64,000 nt of DNA, taken from positions 62,001 through 126,000 of the forward strand of contig CAVNUY010000089.1 in the NCBI GenBank assembly GCA_963691655.1. Direction: 5' to 3'. The position numbers were made by a program, and so were the translations under genes. Under the pieces are notes generated by a model. It ran no database searches. It worked only from the letters and a program-made list of their open reading frames with translations, and had not been told where the DNA came from. Source of the DNA: Toxonevra muliebris (Eukaryota; Arthropoda; Insecta; Diptera; Pallopteridae). Positions 25,219 to 39,699 of this stretch are shown here, in pieces (the stretch's first letter is position 1; each line of letters opens with the position of its first letter).

Positions 25219-26037
25219 TTCCGAATTTTAATTCCGAATTTTAATTCCGAATTTTAATTCCGAATTTTAATTCCGAATTTTAATTCCGAATATTAATTCC
25301 GAATTTTAATTCCGAATTTTAATTCCGAATTTTAATTCCGAATTTTAATTCCGAATATTAATTCCGAATTTTAACTCCGAATTTTAATTCCGAATTTTAA
25401 TTCCGAAATTTAATTCCGAATTTTAACTCCGAATTTTAATTCCGAATTTTAATTCCGAATTTTAATTCCGAATTTTAATTCCGAATTTTAATTCCGAATT
25501 TTAATTCCGAATTTTAATTCCGAATTTTAATTCCGAATTTTAATTCCGAATTTTAATTCCGAATATTAATTCCGAATTTTAATTCCGAATTTTAATTCCG
25601 AATTTTAATTCCGAATTTTAATTCCGAAATTTAATTCCGAATTTTAATTCCGAATTTTAATTCCGAATTTTAATTCCGAATTTTAATTCCGAATTTTAAT
25701 TCCGAATTTTAATTCCGAATTTTAATTCCGAATTTTAATTCCGAATTTTAATTCCGAAATTTAATTCCGAATTTTAAATCCGAATTTTAATTCCGAATTT
25801 TAATTCCGAATTTTAATTCCGAATTTTAATTCCGAATTTTAATTCCGAATTTTAATTCCGAATATTAATTCCGAATTTTAATTCCGAATTTTAATTCCGA
25901 ATTTTAACTTCGAATTTTAATTCCGAATTTTAATTCCGAATTTTAATTCCGAATTTTAATTCCGAATTTTAATTCCGAATTTTAATTCCGAATTTTAATT
26001 CCGAATTTTAATTCCGAATTTTAATTCCGAATTTTAA

Positions 26038-29000
26038 TTCTGAATATTAATTCCAAATTTTAATTCCGAATTTTAATTTCGAATTTTAATTCCGAATTTT
26101 ATTTCCGAATTTTAATTCCGAATTTTAATTCCGAATTTTAATTCCGAATTTTAATTCCGAATTTTAATTCCGAATTTTAATTCCGAATTTTAATTCCGAA
26201 TATTAATTCCGAATTTTAATTCCGAATTTTAACTCCGAATTTTAATTCCGAATTTTAATTCCGAATTTTAATTCCGAATTTTAATTCCGAATTTTAATTC
26301 CGAATTTTAATTCCGAATTTTAATTCCGAATTTTAATTCCGAATTTTAATTCCGAATTTTAATTCCGAATTTTAATTCCGAATTTTAATTCCGAATTTTA
26401 ATTCCGAATTTTAATTCGAATTTTAATTCCGAATTTTAATTCCGAATTTTAATTCCGAATTTTAATTCCGAATTTTAATTCCGAATTTTAATTCCAAATT
26501 TTAATTCCGAAATTTAATTCCGAATTTTAATTCCGAATTTTAATTCCGAATTTTAATTCCGAATTTTAATTCCGAATTTTAATTCCGAATTTTAATTCCG
26601 AATTTTAATTCCGAATTTTAATTCCGAATTTTACTTCCGAATTTTAACTCCGAATTTTAATTCCGAATTTTAATTCCGAATTTTAATTCCGAATTTTAAT
26701 TCCGAATTTTAATTCCGAATTTTAATTCCGAATTTTAATTCCGAATTTTAATTCCGAATTTTAATTCCGAATTTTAATTCCGAATTTTAATTCCGAATTT
26801 TAATTCGAATTTTAATTCCGAATTTTAATTCCGAATTTTAATTCCGAATTTTAATTCCGAATTTTAATTCCGAATTTTAATTCCGAATTTTAATTCCAAA
26901 TTTTAATTCCGAAATTTAATTCCGAATTTTAACTCCGAATTTTAATTCCGAATTTTAATTCCGAATTTTAACTCCGAATTTTAATTCCGAATTTTAATTC
27001 CGAATTTTAATTCCGAATTTTAATTCCGAATTTTAATTCCAAATTTTAATTCCGAAATTTAATTCCGAATTTTAACTCCGAATTTTAATTCCGAATTTTA
27101 ATTCCGAATTTTAATTCCGAATTTTAATTCCGAATTTTAATTCCGAATTTTAATTCCGAATTTTAATTCCGAATTTTAATTCCGAATTTTAATTCCGAAT
27201 TTTAATTCCGAATTTTAATTCCGAATTTTAATTCCGAATTTTAACTCCGAATTTTAATTCCGAATTTTAATTCCGAATTTTAATTCCGAATTTTAATTCC
27301 GAATTTTAACTCCGAATTTTAATTCCGAATATTAATTCCGAATATTAATTCCGAATTTTAATTCCGAATTTTAACTCCGAATTTTAATTCCGAATTTTAA
27401 TTCCGAATATTAATTCCGAATTTTAATTCCGAATTTTAATTCCGAATTTTAATTCCGAATTTTAATTCCGAATTTTAATTCCGAATTTTAATTCCGAATT
27501 TTAATTCCGAATTTTAACTCCGAATTTTAATTCCGAATTTTAATTCCGAATATTAATTCCGAATTTTAATTCCGAATTTTAATTCCGAATTTTAATTCCG
27601 AATTTTAATTCCGAATTTTAATTCCGAATTTTAATTCCGAATTTTAATTCCGAATTTTAATTCCGAATTTTAATTCCGAATTTTAATTCCGAATTTTTAT
27701 TCCGAATATTAATTCCGAATTTTAATTCCGAATTTTAACTCCGAATTTTAATTCCGAATTTTAATTCCGAATTTTAATTCCGAATATTAATTCCGAATTT
27801 TAATTCCGAATTTTAACTCCGAATTTTAATTCCGAATTTTAATTCCGAATTTTAATTCCGAATTTTAATTCCGAATTTTAACTCCGAATTTTAATTCCGA
27901 ATTTTAATTCCGAATATTAATTCCGAATTTTAATTCCGAATTTTAACTCCGAATTTTAATTCCAAATTTTAATTCCGAATATTAATTCCGAATTTTAATT
28001 CCGAATTTTAATTCCGAATTTTAATTCCGAATTTTAATTCCAAATTTTAACTCCGAATTTTAATTCCGAATTTTAATTCCGAATATTAATTCCGAATTTT
28101 AATTCCGAATTTTAATTCCGAATTTTAATTCCGAAATTTAATTCCGAATTTTAAATCCGAATTTTAATTCCGAATTTTAATTCCGAATTTTAATTCCGAA
28201 TTTTAATTCCGAATTTTAATTCCGAAATTTAATTCCGAATTTTAAATCCGAATTTTAATTCCGAATTTTAATTCCGAATTTTAATTCCGAATTTTAATTC
28301 CGAATTTTAATTCCTAATTTTAATTCCGAATTTTAACTCCGAATTTTAATTCCGAATTTTAATTCCGAATATTAATTCCGAATTTTAATTCCGAATTTTA
28401 ATTCCGAATTTTAATTCCGAATTTTAATTCCGAATATTAATTCCGAATTTTAATTCCGAATTTTAATTCCGAATTTTAATTCCGAATTTTAATTCCGAAT
28501 TTTAACTTCGAATTTTAATTCCGAATTTTAATTCCGAATTTTAATTCCGAATTTTAATTCCGAATTTTAATTCCGAATTTTAATTCCGAATTTTAATTCC
28601 GAATTTTTATTCCGAATATTAATTCCGAATTTTAATTCCGAATTTTAACTCCGAATTTTAATTCCGAATTTTAATTCCGAATTTTAATTCCGAATTTTAA
28701 CTCCGAATTTTAATTCCGAATTTTAATTCCGAATTTTAATTCCGAATATTAATTCCGAATTTTAATTCCGAATTTTAATTCCGAATTTTAACTCCGAATT
28801 TTAATTCCGAATTTTAATTCCGAATATTAATTCCGAATTTTAATTCCGAATTTTAACTCCGAATTTTAATTCCGAATTTTAATTCCGAATTTTAATTCCG
28901 AATATTAATTCCGAATTTTAATTCCGAATTTTAACTCCGAATTTTAATTCCGAATTTTAATTCCGAATTTTAATTCCGAATTTTAATTCCGAATTTTAAC

Positions 29001-31794
29001 TCCGAATTTTAATTCCGAATTTTAATTCCGAATATTAATTCCGAATTTTAATTCCGAATTTTAACTCCGAATTTTAATTCCAAATTTTAATTCCGAATAT
29101 TAATTCCGAATTTTAATTCCGAATTTTAATTCCGAATTTTAATTCCGAATTTTAATTCCAAATTTTAACTCCGAATTTTAATTCCGAATTTTAATTCCGA
29201 ATATTAATTCCGAATTTTAATTCCGAATTTTAATTCCGAAATTTAATTCCGAATTTTAAATCCGAATTTTAATTCCGAATTTTAATTCCGAATTTTAATT
29301 CCGAATTTTAATTCCGAATTTTAATTCCTAATTTTAATTCCGAATTTTAACTCCGAATTTTAATTCCGAATTTTAATTCCGAATATTAATTCCGAATTTT
29401 AATTCCGAATTTTAATTCCGAATTTTAATTCCGAATTTTAATTCCGAATTTTAATTCCGAATTTTAATTCCGAATTTTAATTCCGAATTTTAATTCCGAA
29501 TTTTAATTCCGAATTTTAATTCCGAATATTAATTCCGAATTTTAATTCCGAATTTTAACTCCGAATTTTAATTCCGAATTTTAATTCCGAATTTTAATTC
29601 CGAATATTAATTCCGAATTTTAATTCCGAATTTTAACTCCGAATTTTAATTCCGAATTTTAATTCCGAATTTTAATTCCGAATTTTAATTCCGAATTTTA
29701 ACTCCGAATTTTAATTCCGAATTTTAATTCCGAATATTAATTCCGAATTTTAATTCCGAATTTTAACTCCGAATTTTAATTCCAAATTTTAATTCCGAAT
29801 ATTAATTCCGAATTTTAATTCCGAATTTTAATTCCGAATTTTAATTCCGAATTTTAATTCCAAATTTTAACTCCGAATTTTAATTCCGAATTTTAATTCC
29901 GAATTTTAATTCCAAATTTTAACTCCGAATTTTAATTCCGAATTTTAATTCCGAATATTAATTCCGAATTTTAATTCCGAATTTTAATTCCGAATTTTAA
30001 TTCCGAAATATAATTCCGAATTTTAATTCCGAATTTTAATTCCGAATTTTAATTCCGAATTTTAATTCCGAATATTAATTCCGAATTTTAATTCCGAATT
30101 TTAATTCCGAATATTAATTCCGAATTTTAATTCCGAATTTTAATTCCGAATTTTAATTCCGAATTTTAATTCCGAATTTTAACTTCGAATTTTAATTCCG
30201 AATTTTAATTCCGAATTTTAATTCCGAATTTAAATTCCGAATTTTAATTCCGAATTTTTATTGCGAATATTAATTCCGAATTTTAATTCCGAATTTTAAT
30301 TCCGAATTTTAATTCCGAATTTTAATTCCGAATTTTAATTCCGAATTTTAATTCCGAATTTTAATTCCGAATTTTTATTCCGAATATTAATTCCGAATTT
30401 TAATTCCGAATTTTAACTCCGAATTTTAATTCCGAATTTTAATTCCGAATTTTAATTCCGAATATTAATTCCGAATTTTAATTCCGAATTTTAACTCCGA
30501 ATTTTAATTCCGAATTTTAATTCCGAATTTTAATTCCGAATTTTAATTCCGAATTTTAACTCCGAATTTTAATTCCGAATTTTAATTCCGAATATTAATT
30601 CCGAATTTTAATTCCGAATTTTAACTCCGAATTTTAATTCCGAATTTTAATTCCGAATTTTAATTCCGAATTTTAATTCCGAATTTTAATTCCGAATTTT
30701 AATTCCGAATTTTAATTCCGAATTTTAATTCCGAATTTTAACTCCGAATTTTAATTCCGAATTTTAATTCCGAATTTTAACTCCGAATTTTAATTCCGAA
30801 TTTTAACTCCGAATTTTAATTCCGAATATTAATTCCGAATATTAATTCCGAATTTTAATTCCGAATTTTAATTCCGAATTTTAATTCCGAATTTTAATTC
30901 CGAATTTTAATTCCGAATTTTAATTCCGAATTTTAATTCCGAATTTTAATTCCGAATATTAATTCCGAATTTTAATTCCGAATTTTAATTCCGAATATTA
31001 ATTCCGAATTTTAATTCCGAATTTTAATTCCGAATTTTAATTCCGAATTTTAATTCCGAATTTTAACTTCGAATTTTAATTCCGAATTTTAATTCCGAAT
31101 TTTAATTCCGAATTTAAATTCCGAATTTTAATTCCGAATTTTTATTGCGAATATTAATTCCGAATTTTAATTCCGAATTTTAATTCCGAATTTTAATTCC
31201 GAATTTTAATTCCGAATTTAAATTCCGAATTTTAATTCCGAATTTTTATTGCGAATATTAATTCCGAATTTTAATTCCGAATTTTAATTCCGAATTTTAA
31301 TTCCGAATTTTAATTCCGAATTTTAATTCCGAATTTTAATTCCGAATATTAATTCCGATTTTTAACTCCGAATTTTAATTCCGAATTTTAATTCCGAATT
31401 TTAACTCCGAATTTTAATTCCGAATTTTAATTCCGAATTTTAATTCCGAATATTAATTCCGAATTTTAATTCCGAATTTTAACTCCGAATTTTAATTCCG
31501 AATTTTAATTCCGAATTTTAATTCCGAATTTTAATTCCGAATTTTAACTCCGAATTTTAATTCCGAATTTTAATTCCGAATATTAATTCCGAATTTTAAT
31601 TCCGAATTTTAATTCCGAATTTTAATTCCGAATTTTAATTCCGAATTTTAATTCCGAATTTTAATTCCGAATTTTAATTCCGAATTTTAATTCCGAATTT
31701 TAATTCCGAATTTTAATTCCGAATATTAATTCCGAATTTTAATTCCGAATTTTAACTCCGAATTTTAATTCCGAATTTTAATTCCGAATTTTAA
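26038..31794. repeat. Higher-order repeat A3 (5,757 bp)
   Basis: Third subtype A copy: two 12-bp TTCGAATTTTAA units (near 26,415 and 26,803) and TTAC at 26634, which is 593 bp after the TTCTG marker as in A2. Length equals 443 units minus two bases. It lies 10,734 bp after A2, so A2+B1 and A3+B2 form a larger repeat. The B-type TTGCG doublet is at 31147/31251 near its right end. Confidence 0.85.
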
Positions 31795-34700
31795 TTCTGA
31801 ATATTAATTCCAAATTTTAATTCCGAATTTTAATTTCGAATTTTAATTCCGAATTTTATTTCCGAATTTTAATTCCGAATTTTAATTCCGAATTTTAATT
31901 CCGAATTTTAATTCGAATTTTAATTCCGAATTTTAACTCCGAATTTTAATTCCGAATTTTAATTCCGAATTTTAATTCCGAATTTTAATTCCGAATTTTA
32001 ATTCCGAATTTTAATTCCAAATTTTAATTCCGAAATTTAATTCCGAATTTTAACTCCGAATTTTAATTCCGAATTTTAATTCCGAATTTTAATTCCGAAT
32101 TTTAATTCCGAATTTTAATTCCGAATTTTAATTCCGAATTTTAGTTCCGAATTTTAATTCCGAATTTTAACTCCGAATTTTAATTCCGAATTTTAATTCC
32201 GAATTTTAATTCCGAATTTTAATTCCGAATTTTAATTCCGAATTTTAATTCCGAATTTTAATTCCGAATTTTAATTCCGAATTTTAATTCCGAATTTTAA
32301 CTCCGAATTTTAATTCCGAATTTTAATTCCGAATATTAATTCCGAATTTTAATTCCGAATTTTAATTCCGAATTTTAATTCCGAATTTTAATTCCGAATT
32401 TTAACTTCGAATTTTAATTCCGAATTTTAATTCCGAATTTTAATTCCGAATTTTAATTCCGAATTTAAATTCCGAATTTTAATTCCGAATTTTTATTGCA
32501 AATATTAATTCCGAATTTTAATTCCGAATTTTAATTCCGAATTTTAATTCCGAATTTTAACTCCGAATTTTAATTCCGAATTTTAATTCCGAATTTTAAT
32601 TCCGAATTTTAATTCCGAATTTTAATTCCGAATTTTAATTCCGAATTTTAATTCCGAATTTTTATTCCGAATATTAATTCCGAATTTTAATTCCGAATTT
32701 TAACTCCGAATTTTAATTCCGAATTTTAATTCCGAATTTTAATTCCGAATATTAATTCCGAATTTTAATTCCGAATTTTAACTCCGAATTTTAATTCCGA
32801 ATTTTAATTCCGAATTTTAATTCCGAATTTTAATTCCGAATTTTAACTCCGAATTTTAATTCCGAATTTTAATTCCGAATATTAATTCCGAATTTTAATT
32901 CCGAATTTTAACTCCGAATTTTAATTCCAAATTTTAATTCCGAATATTAATTCCAAATTTTAATTCCGTGTTTAATTCCGAATTTTAATTCCGAATATTA
33001 ATTCCGAATTTTAATTCCGAATTTTAATTCCGAATATTAATTCCGAATTTTAATTCCGAATTTTAACTCCGAATTTTAATTCCGAATTTTAATTCCGAAT
33101 TTTAATTCCGAATTTTAATTCCGAATTTTAACTCCGAATTTTAATTCCGAATTTTAATTCCGAATATTAATTCCGAATTTTAATTCCGAATTTTAACTCC
33201 GAATTTTAATTCCAAATTTTAATTCCGAATATTAATTCCGAATTTTAATTCCGAATTTTAATTCCGAATTTTAATTCCGAATTTTAATTCCGAATTTTAA
33301 TTCCGAATTTTAATTCCGAATTTTAATTCCGAATATTAATTCCGAATTTTAATTCCGAATTTTAATTCCGAATTTTAATTCCGAATTTTAATTCCGAATT
33401 TTAATTCCGAATTTTAATTCCGAATTTTAATTCCGAATTTTAATTCCTAATTTTAATTCCGAATTTTAACTCCGAATTTTAATTCCGAATATTAATTCCG
33501 AATTTTAATTCCGAATTTTAATTCCGAATTTTAATTCCGAATTTTAATTCCGAATTTTAATTCCGAATTTTAATTCCGAATTTTAATTCCGAATTTTAAT
33601 TCCGAATTTTAATTCCGAATTTTAATTCCGAATTTTAATTCCGAATTTTAATTCCGAATATTAATTCCGAATTTTAATTCCGAATTTTAATTCCGAATTT
33701 TAACTCCGAATTTTAATTCCGAATTTTAATTCCGAATTTTAATTCCGAATTTTAATTCCGAATTTTAACTCCGAATTTTAATTCCGAATTTTAATTCCGA
33801 ATTTTAATTCCGAATTTTAATTCCGAATTTTAACTCCGAATTTTAATTCCGAATTTTAATTCCGAATTTTAATTCCGAATTTTAATTCCGAATTTTAATT
33901 CCGAATTTTAATTCCGAATTTTAATTCCGAATTTTAATTCCGAATTTTAATTCCGAAATTTAATTCCGAATTTTAACTCCGAATTTTAATTCCGAATTTT
34001 AATTCCGAATTTTAATTCCGAATTTTAATTCCGAATTTTAATTCCGAATTTTAATTCCGAATTTTAATTCCGAATTTTAATTCCGAATTTTAATTCCGAA
34101 TTTTAATTCCGAATTTTAATTCCGAATTTTAATTCCGAATTTTAATTCCGAATTTTAATTCCGAATTTTAATTCCGAATTTTAATTCCGAATTTTAATTC
34201 CGAATTTTAATTCCGAATTTTAACTCCGAATTTTAATTCCGAATTTTAACTCCGAATTTTAATTCCGAATTTTAATTCCGAATTTTAACTCCGAATTTTA
34301 ATTCCGAATTTTAATTCCGAATATTAATTCCGAATTCTAATTCCGAATTTTAACTCCGAATTTTAATTCCGAATTTTAATTCCGAATATTAATTCCGAAT
34401 TTTAATTCCGAATTTTAATTCCGAATTTTAATTCCGAATTTTAATTCCGAATTTTAATTCCGAATATTAATTCCGAATTTTAATTCCGAATTTTAATTCC
34501 GAATTTTAATTCCGAATTTTAATTCCGAATATTAATTCCGAATTTTAATTCCGAATTTTAATTCCGAATTTTAATTCCGAATTTTAATTCCGAATTTTAA
34601 CTTCGAATTTTAATTCCGAATTTTAATTCCGAATTTTAATTCCGAATTTAAATTCCGAATTTTAATTCCGAATTTTTATTGCGAATATTAATTCCGAATT

Positions 34701-37700
34701 TTAATTCCGAATTTTAATTCCGAATTTTAATTCCGAATTTTAATTCCGAATTTTAATTCCGAATTTTAATTCCGAATTTTAATTCCGAATTTTTATTCCG
34801 AATATTAATTCCGAATTTTAATTCCGAATTTTAACTCCGAATTTTAATTCCGAATTTTAATTCCGAATTTTAATTCCGAATATTAATTCCGAATTTTAAT
34901 TCCGAATTTTAACTCCGAATTTTAATTCCGAATTTTAATTCCGAATTTTAATTCCGAATTTTAATTCCGAATTTTAACTCCGAATTTTAATTCCGAATTT
35001 TAATTCCGAATATTAATTCCGAATTTTAATTCCGAATTTTAACTCCGAATTTTAATTCCAAATTTTAATTCCGAATATTAATTCCGAATTTTAATTCCGA
35101 ATTTTAATTCCGAATTTTAATTCCGAATTTTAATTCCAAATTTTAACTCCGAATTTTAATTCCGAATTTTAATTCCGAATATTAATTCCGAATTTTAATT
35201 CCGAATTTTAATTCCGAAATTTAATTCCGAATTTTAAATCCGAATTTTAATTCCGAATTTTAATTCCGAATTTTAATTCCGAATTTTAATTCCGAATTTT
35301 AATTCCTAATTTTAATTCCGAATTTTAACTCCGAATTTTAATTCCGAATTTTAATTCCGAATATTAATTCCGAATTTTAATTCCGAATTTTAATTCCGAA
35401 TTTTAATTCCGAATTTTAATTCCGAATTTTAATTCCGAATTTTAATTCCGAATTTTAATTCCGAATTTTAATTCCGAATTTTAATTCCGAATTTTAATTC
35501 CGAATATTAATTCCGAATTTTAATTCCGAATTTTAACTCCGAATTTTAATTCCGAATTTTAATTCCGAATTTTAATTCCGAATATTAATTCCGAATTTTA
35601 ATTCCGAATTTTAACTCCGAATTTTAATTCCGAATTTTAATTCCGAATTTTAATTCCGAATTTTAATTCCGAATTTTAACTCCGAATTTTAATTCCGAAT
35701 TTTAATTCCGAATATTAATTCCGAATTTTAATTCCGAATTTTAACTCCGAATTTTAATTCCAAATTTTAATTCCGAATATTAATTCCGAATTTTAATTCC
35801 GAATTTTAATTCCGAATTTTAATTCCGAATTTTAATTCCAAATTTTAACTCCGAATTTTAATTCCGAATTTTAATTCCGAATTTTAATTCCAAATTTTAA
35901 CTCCGAATTTTAATTCCGAATATTAATTCCGAATTTTAATTCCGAATTTTAATTCCGAATTTTAATTCCGAAATATAATTCCGAATTTTAATTCCGAATT
36001 TTAATTCCGAATTTTAATTCCGAATTTTAATTCCGAATATTAATTCCGAATTTTAATTCCGAATTTTAATTCCGAATATTAATTCCGAATTTTAATTCCG
36101 AATTTTAATTCCGAATTTTAATTCCGAATTTTAATTCCGAATTTTAACTTCGAATTTTAATTCCGAATTTTAATTCCGAATTTAAATTCCGAATTTAAAT
36201 TCCGAATTTTTATTGCGAATATTAATTCCGAATTTTAATTCCGAATTTTAATTCCGAATTTTAATTCCGAATTTTAATTCCGAATTTTAATTCCGAATTT
36301 TAATTCCGAATTTTAATTCCGAATTTTTATTCCGAATATTAATTCCGAATTTTAATTCCGAATTTTAACTCCGAATTTTAATTCCGAATTTTAATTCCGA
36401 ATTTTAATTCCGAATATTAATTCCGAATTTTAATTCCGAATTTTAACTCCGAATTTTAATTCCGAATTTTAATTCCGAATTTTAATTCCGAATTTTAATT
36501 CCGAATTTTAACTCCGAATTTTAATTCCGAATTTTAATTCCGAATATTAATTCCGAATTTTAATTCCGAATTTTAACTCCGAATTTTAATTCCGAATTTT
36601 AATTCCGAATTTTAATTCCGAATTTTAATTCCGAATTTTAATTCCGAATTTTAATTCCGAATTTTAATTCCGAATTTTAATTCCGAATTTTAACTCCGAA
36701 TTTTAATTCCGAATTTTAATTCCGAATTTTAACTCCGAATTTTAATTCCGAATTTTAACTCCGAATTTTAATTCCGAATATTAATTCCGAATATTAATTC
36801 CGAATTTTAATTCCGAATTTTAATTCCGAATTTTAATTCCGAATTTTAATTCCGAATTTTAATTCCGAATTTTAATTCCGAATTTTAATTCCGAATTTTA
36901 ATTCCGAATATTAATTCCGAATTTTAATTCCGAATTTTAATTCCGAATATTAATTCCGAATTTTAATTCCGAATTTTAATTCCGAATTTTAATTCCGAAT
37001 TTTAATTCCGAATTTTAACTTCGAATTTTAATTCCGAATTTTAATTCCGAATTTTAATTCCGAATTTAAATTCCGAATTTTAATTCCGAATTTTTATTGC
37101 GAATATTAATTCCGAATTTTAATTCCGAATTTTAATTCCGAATTTTAATTCCGAATTTTAATTCCGAATTTAAATTCCGAATTTTAATTCCGAATTTTTA
37201 TTGCGAATATTAATTCCGAATTTTAATTCCGAATTTTAATTCCGAATTTTAATTCCGAATTTTAATTCCGAATTTTAATTCCGAATTTTAATTCCGAATA
37301 TTAATTCCGATTTTTAACTCCGAATTTTAATTCCGAATTTTAATTCCGAATTTTAACTCCGAATTTTAATTCCGAATTTTAATTCCGAATTTTAATTCCG
37401 AATATTAATTCCGAATTTTAATTCCGAATTTTAACTCCGAATTTTAATTCCGAATTTTAATTCCGAATTTTAATTCCGAATTTTAATTCCGAATTTTAAC
37501 TCCGAATTTTAATTCCGAATTTTAATTCCGAATATTAATTCCGAATTTTAATTCCGAATTTTAATTCCGAATTTTAATTCCGAATTTTAATTCCGAATTT
37601 TAATTCCGAATTTTAATTCCGAATTTTAATTCCGAATTTTAATTCCGAATTTTAATTCCGAATTTTAATTCCGAATATTAATTCCGAATTTTAATTCCGA

Positions 37701-37746
37701 ATTTTAACTCCGAATTTTAATTCCGAATTTTAATTCCGAATTTTAA
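31795..37746. repeat. Higher-order repeat B2 (5,952 bp)
   Basis: Subtype B copy with one 12-bp TTCGAATTTTAA unit (near 31,914), TTGCAAATATTAA near 32,497 and TTCCGTGTTTAA at 32964. Length equals 458 units minus two bases. The distance of 5,952 bp to the next copy holds both at the TTCTG unit and at the TTCCGTG unit, so B2 and B3 are collinear there to the base. An EcoRI-creating unit lies at 34332. Confidence 0.87.
32964..32975. repeat. 12-bp TTCCGTGTTTAA unit in B2
   Basis: Same unit as at 22087, 10,877 bp further on, in the same context of CCAAA and ATATT units. Confidence 0.9.
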
Positions 37747-38915
37747 TTCTGAATATTAATTCCAAATTTTAATTCCGAATTTTAATTTCGAATTTTAATT
37801 CCGAATTTTATTTCCGAATTTTAATTCCGAATTTTAATTCCGAATTTTAATTCCGAATTTTAATTCGAATTTTAATTCCGAATTTTAACTCCGAATTTTA
37901 ATTCCGAATTTTAATTCCGAATTTTAATTCCGAATTTTAATTCCGAATTTTAATTCCGAATTTTAATTCCGAATTTTAATTCCGAATTTTAATTCCAAAT
38001 TTTAATTCCGAAATTTAATTCCGAATTTTAACTCCGAATTTTAATTCCGAATTTTAATTCCGAATTTTAATTCCGAATTTTAATTCCGAATTTTAATTCC
38101 GAATTTTAATTCCGAATTTTAGTTCCGAATTTTAATTCCGAATTTTAACTCCGAATTTTAATTCCGAATTTTAATTCCGAATTTTAATTCCGAATTTTAA
38201 TTCCGAATTTTAATTCCGAATTTTAATTCCGAATTTTAATTCCGAATTTTAATTCCGAATTTTAACTCCGAATTTTAATTCCGAATTTTAATTCCGAATA
38301 TTAATTCCGAATTTTAATTCCGAATTTTAATTCCGAATTTTAATTCCGAATTTTAATTCCGAATTTTAACTTCGAATTTTAATTCCGAATTTTAATTCCG
38401 AATTTTAATTCCGAATTTTAATTCCGAATTTAAATTCCGAATTTTAATTCCGAATTTTTATTGCAAATATTAATTCCGAATTTTAATTCCGAATTTTAAT
38501 TCCGAATTTTAATTCCGAATTTTAACTCCGAATTTTAATTCCGAATTTTAATTCCGAATTTTAATTCCGAATTTTAATTCCGAATTTTAATTCCGAATTT
38601 TAATTCCGAATTTTTATTCCGAATATTAATTCCGAATTTTAATTCCGAATTTTAACTCCGAATTTTAATTCCGAATTTTAATTCCGAATTTTAATTCCGA
38701 ATATTAATTCCGAATTTTAATTCCGAATTTTAACTCCGAATTTTAATTCCGAATTTTAATTCCGAATTTTAATTCCGAATTTTAATTCCGAATTTTAACT
38801 CCGAATTTTAATTCCGAATTTTAATTCCGAATATTAATTCCGAATTTTAATTCCGAATTTTAACTCCGAATTTTAATTCCAAATTTTAATTCCGAATATT
38901 AATTCCAAATTTTAA

Positions 38916-38927
38916 TTCCGTGTTTAA
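38916..38927. repeat. 12-bp TTCCGTGTTTAA unit in B3
   Basis: Exactly 5,952 bp after the copy at 32964. Confidence 0.9.
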
Positions 38928-39699
38928 TTCCGAATTTTAATTCCGAATATTAATTCCGAATTTTAATTCCGAATTTTAATTCCGAATATTAATTCCGAAT
39001 TTTAATTCCGAATTTTAACTCCGAATTTTAATTCCGAATTTTAATTCCGAATTTTAATTCCGAATTTTAATTCCGAATTTTAACTCCGAATTTTAATTCC
39101 GAATTTTAATTCCGAATATTAATTCCGAATTTTAATTCCGAATTTTAACTCCGAATTTTAATTCCAAATTTTAATTCCGAATATTAATTCCGAATTTTAA
39201 TTCCGAATTTTAATTCCGAATTTTAATTCCGAATTTTAATTCCGAATTTTAATTCCGAATTTTAATTCCGAATTTTAATTCCGAATTTTAATTCCGAATA
39301 TTAATTCCGAATTTTAATTCCGAATTTTAATTCCGAATTTTAATTCCGAATTTTAATTCCGAATTTTAATTCCGAATTTTAATTCCGAATTTTAATTCCG
39401 AATTTTAATTCCGAATTTTAATTCCTAATTTTAATTCCGAATTTTAACTCCGAATTTTAATTCCGAATATTAATTCCGAATTTTAATTCCGAATTTTAAT
39501 TCCGAATTTTAATTCCGAATTTTAATTCCGAATTTTAATTCCGAATTTTAATTCCGAATTTTAATTCCGAATTTTAATTCCGAATATTAATTCCGAATTT
39601 TAATTCCGAATTTTAATTCCGAATTTTAATTCCGAATTTTAATTCCGAATTTTAACTCCGAATTTTAATTCCGAATTTTAACTCCGAATTTTAATTCCG

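Larger units (their letters stand above)
20944..26037. repeat. Higher-order repeat B1 (5,094 bp)
   Basis: First subtype B copy. It has one 12-bp TTCGAATTTTAA unit (near 21,062), a TTGCAAATATTAA unit near 21,634, and the 12-bp TTCCGTGTTTAA unit at 22087-22098. Its length equals 392 units minus two bases. Its right end contains the third copy of the GTCC-doublet segment. Confidence 0.85.
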
